From Kondoa malvinella (Eukaryota > Basidiomycota > Agaricostilbomycetes > Agaricostilbales > Kondoaceae): a stretch of DNA of 64,000 bases. Positions 10,514 to 25,313 of the stretch are shown here, in pieces (the first letter of the stretch is position 1; every line of letters starts with the position of its first letter). A model generated the notes under the pieces. That model was not told the origin of the DNA and made no database searches. It saw nothing but the letters and a program-made list of their open reading frames with translations. The stretch lies in the NCBI GenBank assembly GCA_039545315.1, contig BCIM01000002.1, positions 1,329,369 to 1,393,368 on the forward strand, given 5' to 3'. The translations under genes and the position numbers were made by a program.

Positions 10514-11878
10514 CTACAAGGCCTTCTCGTAATCCAGCGCCTTCTTGACGTACGGATCATTCAGTACTTTGTCTGTCCAAAACACATGAGCCAACTTCCA
10601 GCATCCAACAAGAAAACTTACCAAGCGCTTCCTTGGTGAAAGGCTGTAAAGGCGTTCTGACATGACCGCCAAGACCAGGTTGAAGCGTGTCGAGAACAGC
10701 CTTGATGCCTGGAATGCCGATCGCAGCAAGTCGGAAGTCTGCTTCGCTCACTGCCTCACATCTATTAGCGCGGCACACGCATTTAAATAGCATCTTACCT
10801 AGCTCTTGTAGCTTTGCAGCTTCCTGTAGCTTGGCTGCATCCCCTGCTAGACCGGCTTTCGATAATTCGTACAGCTTGACGATCGTTTTGGGTGTCAGGT
10901 TGCCTGTGCCGACTATGCAACCGCTGGCTTTGCTGAGCATAGCTGGTAGTAGGTAGTCTGCCATGCCCTGTTTGCATATGAGCTTTTATCGTCACAGGTA
11001 GATGACATCGCTTACGGGTAGTAGAAGGAAAGGGCCATGTCTAGCTAGATACTCGGGCGTGCTCGTGTATGCAGCGACTCTGAGACCCTTGGACATTGAT
11101 TGACAGGTGAGCTAAAAGTTTGTCAGCTTGTCTACACGAAATTTCGCTCGCGACTTGCCTTGAACCCGATCAGGTTCTTGTGCTCTGCCAGCTCATTGAT
11201 GAATATCGAATCCATATCAATGCCTCCAGTAATTTGCGGGAAATTATATCTGTCGTAACATCAGCTTCATCACCCGAAAGTTGGAGCCAAACACACCCAA
11301 AGATAGGCAAAGGAGACTTGTCCAGGATCTCCAGGTAATGCGCCTTGAGCAGAGCATAGTTCTTGCCCAGCATTTGACCAGAGTACGAAGGACTGATCAC
11401 GATACACGCGTCGGCTCCGGCTTGCTTGGCCTGTTGGCACAGCTTGATTGTATGGTATGCGGAGCCCTTCGAGACCTTAATTAGCCAGTGCAAAGAATGA
11501 TAGGAAGCATTTACAGTGCCGGTGCCAACCATGATAGGTACATCTTGAAGACCTGCTGCATCTAGCGCTTGCCTGCTGTGTGATACTATGCTCGAACGCT
11601 CTTCATCTGTTAGATGTGATGCTCTGCCATAGCCGACGATCAATCGCGATCAAGTCTGAGTAGCTCGCACATACTCTCCAGTCGTCCCGAGTCTACTCCT
11701 AGGTTGAGCTTCGTACGTATTGACTTGCGACGAGAGCTTACAGCGTGATCCCCATTCTAGTCTTTGCAATGTAGACGACAAGCCGCTGGAGAGCCGCATA
11801 GTCTACTTCTTGATCGCTCTTGAATGGTGTAGGAAGAGGAGCATAGCAGCCAGGTGTGAATGTACGCGGGGCAGACAT
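10514..11878 (-). CDS. DapA-family aldolase/synthase (4-hydroxy-2-oxoglutarate aldolase-like)
   Basis: A class I, Schiff-base aldolase of the DHDPS/N-acetylneuraminate lyase superfamily. Starting at 11878 the protein reads MSAPRTFTPGCYAPLPTPF. Splicing then yields LGTTGEASHLTDEER, the substrate-carboxylate loop typical of the family. It continues with DVPIMVGTGT, GADACIVISPSYSG and NLIGFK, where Lys is the expected Schiff-base residue. The C-terminus follows with GCIVGTGNLTPKTIVKLYEL, PGIKAVLD and LNDPYVKKALDYEKAL. Fungi lack lysine synthesis through DapA, so a role in keto-sugar-acid or hydroxyproline-type catabolism is more likely; the substrate cannot be read from sequence. The intron directly after NLIGFK begins with GC (GCAAGT) instead of GT. 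At least five introns in total. The upstream gap to Elongin A is a short divergent promoter. Confidence 0.88.
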
Positions 11879-12166
11879 TATGTGATAGACGCGGAGCAAG
11901 AAGACAGCGAGAGACCCGAAGCTAATTTAAAGGACAAGTTGCTGTGCTGCACTTGAATGCGAAGACGAAGCTAGTGTTGGCACAGCTACAGGTGGTCGAA
12001 GAAAGGAGATGCCCACCAACGTTTGAGCTTATCGGCGGGTAAGCGGTCCGTTCAAAAGGATATAACTGTGGCAAGCAACCTTTGTAAGGGTCTAGTAAAC
12101 CGCTTTTTGACCTGGCCGAATTTGACGAAAGAGGAACAGACAAGCGAACAACAGCGACGCAGTAGG
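11879..12166. promoter_or_regulatory. Divergent promoter, aldolase / Elongin A
   Basis: These 288 bases separate two divergent starts and must contain both promoters. No specific binding motif was recognised. Confidence 0.4.
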
Positions 12167-13268
12167 ATGGCGATCACGCTGAGAGCAGCATGTCTGACAG
12201 GTGCGCTTGAAATTTCTTCTACGCAGAAATGCAGCTGACACTCTACTGCAGTACTGAAGGCACATATGAATCGTTCGTCGAGCGCAGGCAAAGAAGGCAC
12301 AGCTGACCTGCCTATGAAAGAAATCAACGACCTTGGGGACGTGCCGTATGACATGTTGAGCACTTTGCTGTTCCGTGTGCCAGCGGATCAATTACTTCAG
12401 ATTGAAGCCAACTCGCCTGTGCGTCCGTTGCGACACTTCTTGTCTGCAAAGCTTATGCGTGGAAGTAGCATATAGCAGCAGCAGATGAGGGTATGCTTGT
12501 CAGAGAAGGTCAAAGAGCGTGTCTGACAGTTGTTCAGGTCTTTGGCTCGCCCATGCACATCAACGCTTTCCTATGCTTGTAACTCTCACAAAAGACGGAA
12601 AACATGCCATTAAGGCTACAGACAAGCTAGAAGGCGAGAACTGGCGGACTTACTACCTTAGGCAGCAGCAACTCGAGGAGGAACGTTTGGCCAACTTGTC
12701 CAATCGCTTGCGAAAACAGTACTCTTCGCTCGAGCAGCAAAAGTCTCAGCGAAAGCTAGCTGTCCTCGAGAAACCTCCGATAGTGTTTAGGAAGAGGCCG
12801 CAAGGTAAGTTTGGACATGCGCGAATCCGGCTGGATCTCAACAGCAATGCAGGTCAGCCAAAGACACTGCTACAGAAAGCAAGAGCAACTACTGCGCAAT
12901 ACACTCAGCGCTTCAACAAGCCTATCGCGTCGGTTTACAAGATTTCGCCTGCCCAATCGAGTACACCGCCTAATTCTCGTCAATCAACCTTTCAGTCTGC
13001 CAGCAATATAGCGTCGACTTCGAAATTACCGGAACGCAAGATACAGCAACCTACACAACAGCAAGGCTCGAACATTATACGCGTCCGCTCAGTTCCCGCT
13101 CGCTCAACATCGGAACCTAGCAATTTGAAACCGCTGGACAACGCGCCCGTATCCACAGCAAAAAAGAGACTGTTGTCGCCGGATAAGAGCAGCGATATGC
13201 CAGCAAAGCGGAATCAACCTGCAGCACCTAGCAATTCGATCTTCCTGTCAAAGAGGATCAAGAGATGA
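12167..13268 (+). CDS. ELA1: Elongin A-like protein
   Basis: Elongin A pairs with Elongin C to stimulate Pol II elongation and to act in Cullin-based ubiquitylation of stalled Pol II. Exon 1 (from 12167) encodes MAITLRAACLT. A GT-AG intron joins it to VLKAHMNRSS. The conserved block follows: DLGDVPYDMLSTLLFRVPAD, QLLQIEANSP, then after an intron HIAAADEG, and after another LWLAHAHQRFP. Next is ENWRTYYLRQQQLEEERLA, a basic helical segment. This order (F-box-like helix, SPH, DELW, W..Y...) is diagnostic of the Elongin A family. The C-terminal 130 residues are low-complexity and basic, ending in FLSKRIKR, a plausible nuclear signal. The 5' exon assignment is inferred from frame and conservation. 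Confidence 0.85.
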
Positions 13269-13507
13269 TAGCATTGTAACACTTGTAACACATTGTACAC
13301 GTGTATAGCAACAATAGAGCAGATTCCGAGCATTAGCAGTTTGACATATTTGCTTCGACCCGCTCATGCGTTTCTTTCTGGTCACACCGCGATGTCGCTA
13401 CTTGCTGCTGTAGCCTAATTTGTCTCGCAGTCTGCCCTGTTCACCGTATCTGTACGCGCGACTGGCCAGCAGATCATCTGAGCTTGGACAAGTCAACATC
13501 GAATGCC

Positions 13508-19414
<5,907 letters not shown>

Positions 19415-19882
19415 ACATCAGATTGAAGACAATCTGCATTTGATTCGGGGCATTATATACACAAGAGCATTAGTACAGTACCATCAAAATGATCCATGCA
19501 TTGCATTATAATCAATGACTGGCAGCGTGCTCATTCAACAGCGCCTGTCTTGTCACTAAGTCAACCACTGTGTTAATTCCTGATCATCACTCTGCGACAA
19601 ACGACGAAGTCCTCGAGGCAGCTGCAGCCCTCTGTCAGTCTGCTTGTCGTTGGAACACTCGCATCCGACGTTGCTGCGACAGGCAGCCGAGCGTCATTGT
19701 CTCAGGTTGTAAGCAGCGCTGTCATATCAAGCTCAATGCAGTGATAACCCATCTGCATTCGCCAGTCTAAGTTCCTCTCAACATTACGCAGAGCAAGGCA
19801 GTGTAATTGCGCCGCTCCCATTTCATTAGGACTCGCATTCGAAGTCATCATCATCTAGGTCGAACTGTAGGCTATCTCAGTC
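19415..19882. other. Intergenic, 3' of DYRK and promoter of RING gene
   Basis: A 468-base gap between two same-strand genes. No recognisable gene or RNA was seen. It should contain the kinase terminator and the RING-gene promoter. Confidence 0.4.
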
Positions 19883-22623
19883 ATGGAGCAACCACCAGCC
19901 AAGCGAAGGCGATCATCTGGCGCCTCTCATGTCGCGAAACCTGGTCTAGAGGATATTGAGGTCGATGAGTTGGATGCCAACGCGTGTGCTATTTGCTTGG
20001 GAGTCATCGACAATAGAGCCTGCGTGGTGTAAGCGTTCCTAGGCGATTCAGGAATCAGATCTGACATGCGGGAACCCAGTCCTTGCGAGCATAGCGGTAC
20101 ATTTGGACCAAATCTTGCTGAGCAGGGCTGATTGCCCGATAGACTTCTGCTTCAATTGCATATCGTCATGGTGTAGTCTCAGCAGACGATGTCCACTGTG
20201 TAATTCCGCAGTGGAGGTAAGCTCCCACTTGATGGCATTCGATTACACTAATGGCTGTCCTATTAGATGTTGTTGACGCACGTCAGATCCAGCACTGATT
20301 TCCAGGTATGCTGAACTGCTTCGAAAAAAACTGCAGATGATGACCCTTGTCTTAATCTCCTAGAGACACTTTCTGATGCCTCTGCCAGCGACCAATGCTG
20401 CTTCTTCCTCGTCGCGTACTCTATCGGCATCGGGGATCAGATCTCAGCTCAATCAGCGCCATACTCACGTAAGTCTCGATGAAGCCAATTGTACAAGACT
20501 AATGGCTCACTGCAGCCGCGGCTGCGCTTTCCGGATACCTGGGCTGCGAACAGCAGAAGAAAGCGTGATAGACCAGAAGTCAATGAGGTAGATGAAGCCG
20601 AACTGGCATTGCAAAAGCGTAAGTTCATTTACAACAAGGGCCTGTATGCAAAGCATATCGGCAGCAACAGGTAGGCATCCTTCGATGCTGTCAATGACAA
20701 ATATTCAAAGTCTCTACAGCTATTCTCGTTATCGGCCATACTCTGTCGCACAATTTGCTGCCAGCCATGACTTCAAGACGCGAATTGTCCGCTTTGTGCG
20801 GCGCGAGCTACTGGTCTTTCCTGAGGTGGACACTGAATTCCTGGTCACATACATCATTTCCATCATGTCTCAGCTCGAGCTTCGAAGTGACGGAGCTATC
20901 AGGTTACTGCAGGAGTTTTTAGGGGATCATGCAGATCACTTTGCACGTCAGTACTTTCCTCTATAGACAAAAGCCTCGCTTATCGTCATATTAACAGAGT
21001 AAGTATCTTTCCTGCTGCTTGTCAAAACCGGCTAATGTATGCGCTCTAGTGAGCTGTATTGCTTCGCTCGGTCGCCTTGTAGGCACTCAATTCATATGCC
21101 TTCCCACCTATTCTGATAGGCTGATAGACACTGATCCACGCAACTATGACCGAGTTGCCGCCTACGACAGACCGCCTTGTGAAAATGATGTCGTCGCCGA
21201 GTCACCTGATCCTTCTTTGCCAGAGGAATCAGCAGATTCTGCACCTCGAGAAGAGTTTGTTGCAGAGCAGAAGCTACCATCACCAGTAAGGTCTACTGCC
21301 ATAGACCGCGAAGTTCAAGACGAGAGAAGACCATCCCGAGCGCCGGACAGGGATTACGTTCGACGCCCGTCTGTGACAAGCAGATATCGGTCTAGATCTC
21401 CACCTCCGCAACAGCAGTATAGACAGGGCAAGGATCGATATCGCCCTCCTCCTTCGAATAATCCTAGACCAATTCGGCATTCACCAGATCGCCCGCCGAG
21501 ACGTGGTCAATCTCCTCCTAGCTATCGTCGCCCTAGTCTAGACAAGTCGCATCCAACGGAACACAGGAGACAACGCTCGCCGCCGCGACGTAGTCTATCA
21601 GATTTTATCGAAAAGAGGCCGCAAGAGGAAAGCTACCCGACAGGCGGCTTGCCAGAGAGAAAAACCGATAGATCTCCTTCGCCTCGCTATGTGCAAGATC
21701 ATAGCCAGAACTCTCCAGACGCTGCCAATCCCGCTGTAATTGAAGCGAGCTTGCAGCAAAATCTCCGAGCGCCAACGCTAGATCAGCAAGCACCTGAAGA
21801 AGATTCGGATGGTGATTACGTCATTTCGATAAATGGCTATGAAGGGGATTATCAGGAAGAAGCATCGGCCGAACCTAGTACTTCTCTTTTGGCTCCGAAG
21901 CCGCTCGCTACACCAGCACTTGAACACAGGCCAGCTTCTCGCGAACGAAAAGCGCCTCGAGTCCGTTTAACTCCTTTGGATACTCTCAATGCACATCTAA
22001 AAGGCGGACCTGCAAAGCCTTCTGGGAGTCGGGGTATTCAGATATCTGGGCTGGCCAAAAAGCGTGATGTCAGCTCAGCCAGTGAAGAGCCTCGATCGCA
22101 GCCCGAAATTGCACCAGCAGCTATGGGAACTGAAGCTGCTGCTGCTGAATCGTCGTCGCTACCTGCAGCGTCTGATCGTCGCTCGCAGCTCCAGGCACGA
22201 CTCCTGGCAGAGAAAACATCTGCAAATCCTCCAGCAGAAGCTCCTTCCACCGCGAGACCTGCGCCGACATCCACTCTGTCTCTGAAAGATCGACTAGCGA
22301 GAGAAAGAGCGTCCACTGCCAAGCCGCCTCCATCCGTCAATGTCGAGAAAGCGACGGCTCTGATGCAGCGTCTGAAAGCTCGGCTTGCTATCGAGAAACT
22401 CCAGCCATCGCCAGTCAGTCATAATGGGTCCAGTAAAGCACAAGACAGAAGAGCGGAACTCTTGGCTAGATTAGAGCAAGCGAGAATGGAGGCCGATGTT
22501 GGGGAAAGCGATGAAGAAGGAGATTGGTATGAAGGAGAAGATCAGGCCGATCTTTTGGCAGAAGAGGCGCTCCGACAGCAAGTAAGAGCAAGAATACAGC
22601 GCACACAGGTAGCAGCAATGTAA
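19883..22623 (+). CDS. TOPORS-like RING-finger E3 ligase with RS-rich tail
   Basis: Probably a nuclear ubiquitin/SUMO ligase. Start at 19883 (MEQPPAKRRRSS). Splicing three small exons gives a complete C3HC4 RING: CAICLGVIDNRACVV, PCEHSDFCFNCISSWC, RRCPLCNSAVE. After a low-complexity linker comes the conserved TOPORS block: QKRKFIYNKGLYAKHIGSNR, YRPYSVAQFAASHDF, RIVRFVRRELLVFPEVDTEF and LLQEFLGDHADHF. An intron of about 98 nt, then one of about 50 nt, give ARHELYCFARSP and YTDPRNYDRVAAYD, which matches the family. The remaining ~480 residues are Arg/Ser/Pro-rich in the first half (RYRSRSPPPQQQ, RRQRSPPRRS) and end in a helical acidic segment. The splice choice inside ELYCFARSP-YTDPRNYDR is based on conservation; the unspliced frame also stays open, so isoforms are possible. 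Confidence 0.82.
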
Positions 22624-22668
22624 TCAGCCATCTTGGTCAGAAGAATCGTTCCGTCCTTTGTCTGGTAA

Positions 22669-22743
22669 TTTTGCCTTTGCCATCAGTTTCTTCTTTTGCT
22701 CTGCAACCATTTCCCTTCTTTCTCTCTTCTCTTTTCCTCTTCA
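22669..22743 (+). promoter_or_regulatory. CT-rich tract before a start codon
   Basis: A run dominated by C and T on the + strand ends in CTCTTCAG about 20 bases before the ATG at 22765. Fungal promoters often carry CT-rich initiator tracts. It could also be the polypyrimidine tract of a 5'-leader intron. Confidence 0.4.
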
Positions 22744-22764
22744 GGCAGGTCCGGACTTTTGGCG

Positions 22765-23700
22765 ATGGCTTCTTCGCTTGCAGGACTTGATCTTCCCGCG
22801 AAGCCTCCTCGTGTCGCCCGATCATCATACAAAGATGCCTTGTTGCGTCGGTACTCCAGCAGCTCTGCTTCGTCTTTCGGGTCTCTTGATGAGCCTCTTC
22901 CTCTCTACAAGAGCACAGAAAATCTGTCGATACCTTTGGAAGAGAAGAAAGCGGCTGTGCATGTTCTCAGCCCAGGATGGGCGACTGCGGGACCAGAACA
23001 GAGCAGATCTTTGGCTCTCGGTAGGAGGATCAATCTGATAGCTCGAGCTGTCATCTCGGAATCGAAGCTTCCGCAAAACGACAATCCAAGCAGTGCTTTG
23101 GCGGCAGTGCTACGCTCTCAGCTAGGGTCATTCTCTTGGGCCTGGCAGCATAGATCAGAGGATCTGCTCGAATACTGTCTGGCCATCTGCTCGTCTGGTG
23201 GCGCCTTGCAAACCTCCCTTTCATCCTATTCTCGCATCAATTGTTTTGGCGCAATTCTACAAGGACTTCTGCTCACCATCGAAAGCCCATCGCGACGTGC
23301 GATGCTGGCTGCGCGATACTATAATATGTTCACTCAAGGCCCAGAACGTCCACGTGATCCGAGCGACATCCTCAACAGCGTTTGCGATCTGACCCAAACT
23401 CATGTGGGATTGAAGGTTAGAAGCCATCCAGAAGACACGGTCAAGCTCCCACGAAGGCTTCGACGCAACATCAATGAGGGCGATATACTGGCAATCTCTT
23501 ACTATACTGGCAAGCGTCCGACTTATCCTGCTCCGCATTATTGCTGCGTAAGCCAGTCAAACTCGAGCAAGCAGAACGACATTAGGGTATACTCCTTATG
23601 GGAGGATGCAAACAAATCGCTCACTGAAGTCACTCTAAGCCATCTACTTTACGGCGACTATGCGAAGGCGGACATTGCGGTATTTCGCCCTCGTGTGTAA
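22765..23700 (+). CDS. Unrecognised protein with possible Cys/His hydrolase core
   Basis: A 311-residue intronless frame (start MASSLAGLDLPAKPP) that I cannot match to a named family. Residues 1-60 are Ser-rich and probably disordered. From about residue 85 it looks globular. Cys160 lies in SRINCFGAILQGLLL, followed by a long helix. A second block reads RNINEGDILAISYYTG (Gly239-Asp240), and His258 sits in PAPHYCCVSQ. The order helix-borne Cys, then 'GDIL', then a strand-borne His about 18 residues later resembles NlpC/P60 or CHAP papain-like folds. This is inference from pattern, not a family match. No signal peptide or membrane segment is seen. It lies only 141 bases after the RING gene on the same strand. 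Confidence 0.6.
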   Translation: MASSLAGLDLPAKPPRVARSSYKDALLRRYSSSSASSFGSLDEPLPLYKSTENLSIPLEEKKAAVHVLSPGWATAGPEQSRSLALGRRINLIARAVISESKLPQNDNPSSALAAVLRSQLGSFSWAWQHRSEDLLEYCLAICSSGGALQTSLSSYSRINCFGAILQGLLLTIESPSRRAMLAARYYNMFTQGPERPRDPSDILNSVCDLTQTHVGLKVRSHPEDTVKLPRRLRRNINEGDILAISYYTGKRPTYPAPHYCCVSQSNSSKQNDIRVYSLWEDANKSLTEVTLSHLLYGDYAKADIAVFRPRV

Positions 23701-23745
23701 TTATACAGCATAATACAATTCTGTACATAGTAGACAACCCTCGTA

Positions 23746-25179
23746 TCATGCAGCCAGCACTTTCTCACAAAACATGATCCATCTCAGGATTGTATCGCAG
23801 ACCCAAGCTTCGTACGCCCCTCTGTGATTGATCAGAGCTGAACCGACAAATGGTCAAAAGGACTCACGCATTGACTTCAAACAGCTCTATGTGCGTCTTG
23901 CCACAGTCCACACAAGGCTTCCTGTCATACCCAGCCGAGTCCCTCGCCGCTCTCCCAGCACATTCAATCAAAATTAATCTCTCAAGCCGATGGTGAAAAG
24001 GACAGCCATGCTCTTTGACTAGGAAAGCTCCGCGCAACCTGGAGCCTTCGTAAGCTTCTCTCGGCGATTGATGACGGGTGGGTATGGAGTATGGTGAATT
24101 CGGTCGATGCAGAAGCGGATGGGAAGGATGTAGAGGAAAGAAGTCTCGAACGAGCGGTATTCGACTTGGGCATTGGCGTTTCCACTGATTATGCCTCGCT
24201 ACGGGTCTGACGCTTCGTCCGACTTTGAGTAATGTCTTTCGCTGGAATTGCTGAGGTGAAGCCGGAGCCATTTCCAGTGCATAGATATAACCTGGTTTCT
24301 CGTGTGCTGATACTGGCTTGGTCATTTCATGTCTGAGCTGTAATCGAGTCTCTTGTGGCAGGTCTGCCGGTATCCATTCTGTCGAGAGATGAGCGCAAAC
24401 ATTTCTACAACACAAATCAACGAACCATCATAGATTATGTAGATGCCTTTTGGACCAGCAAAGCTTCCAGGCTCTTCCATAGCCTGTTTCGAGTGTTGAT
24501 GACAGAATCTAGGCATTTCTAATGCGACCTCATCCTGTTCGCTGCCAGACGTAGAGCTTCCATCAAGCACAGGTGCTCTCTTCCTCTCTTTCGCTCCTTT
24601 GCCTCTCCTACTCAACATTCTATCCAGCTGAACAAGCGCATTCTCCGTCAATGGCAGACCATGCTGAGGAGATGCTCGAGGTGAAGGAGAAGTCAGCTTA
24701 GTCGGTGATGATTGAGTACGTGATCGAGGTGTACTTGCAGTCAGAGGGACGACTCGTGTGCAACGTTTGCCAGTAGCTGTTGTACCATGGCATTGATTCG
24801 CTTTGGCAGGTGTTGATTGGCCAGAAGCTGTCTTATGCATAGCTGATCGACCTCTTGGGCTGACTGAAGTGCTATGCGAGGGAGAGTGCATCGTAGGATC
24901 TGAAGCTGGTCTTGCGCTGTAGACAGGTCTAGGCGGTGTTTCCAGGAATCGCTTTGGCTGAGGGGAAGGCGTCGCTCGAGCGGGTGGACTGGCTCTGTAT
25001 GCGCCGTAACGAGCTTCATCAACATTGTGATAGTATGTCTTTTGTGCGACAGGAGGCTTCGTAGGCGTGCTGTTCAGCCTTGTATGTTGAAATTGCGAGA
25101 CGAGGTCATCATGCTCGTCTGGCGACTGTTTGGCTTTTGGCGACAAATCTCGGGGCTCAAACAGCTTTAGCAGTCCCAT
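23746..25179 (-). CDS. T5orf172/GIY-YIG-like domain protein
   Basis: Start at 25179 (MGLLKLFEPRDLSP). Residues 1-200 are Ser/Pro-rich with one ordered motif, CHGTTATGKRCTRVVPL, and a later RFCHQHSKQA, a possible small zinc site. After introns the domain reads PGYIYALEMA...LLKVGRSVRPVARHNQWKRQC, then HGCPFHHRLERLILIECAG and CVDCGKTHIELFEV. This matches T5orf172 (DUF1766, GIY-YIG superfamily), found in many uncharacterised fungal proteins and in S. pombe Mug113. The frame seems to end at EVNA-stop, but that stop overlaps a GTGAGT donor. Splicing to an AG near 23825 adds GAYEAWVCDTILRWIMFCEK, as expected after HxELFEV in this family, so I extend to the TGA at 23746. Nuclease activity is unproven for the fungal group. 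Confidence 0.8.
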
Positions 25180-25313
25180 TCTGCTGTCACGAGGCTTTGG
25201 CTGCTTTCAGAAAGACAAGATCGCCTTGACAAGCCAATGGTAGACAATCGATTAACAAGGCGGTTCAAGACGAGATAGTAGACAATAATTTCATAGCATG
25301 TACATAATAGCAC

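Noticed and set aside
20950..21050. A one-nucleotide microexon in the TOPORS-like gene
   Set aside because: Using the second GT (GTACTT) as donor gives one ~98-nt intron and reads directly into ARHELYCFARSP, so no microexon is needed.
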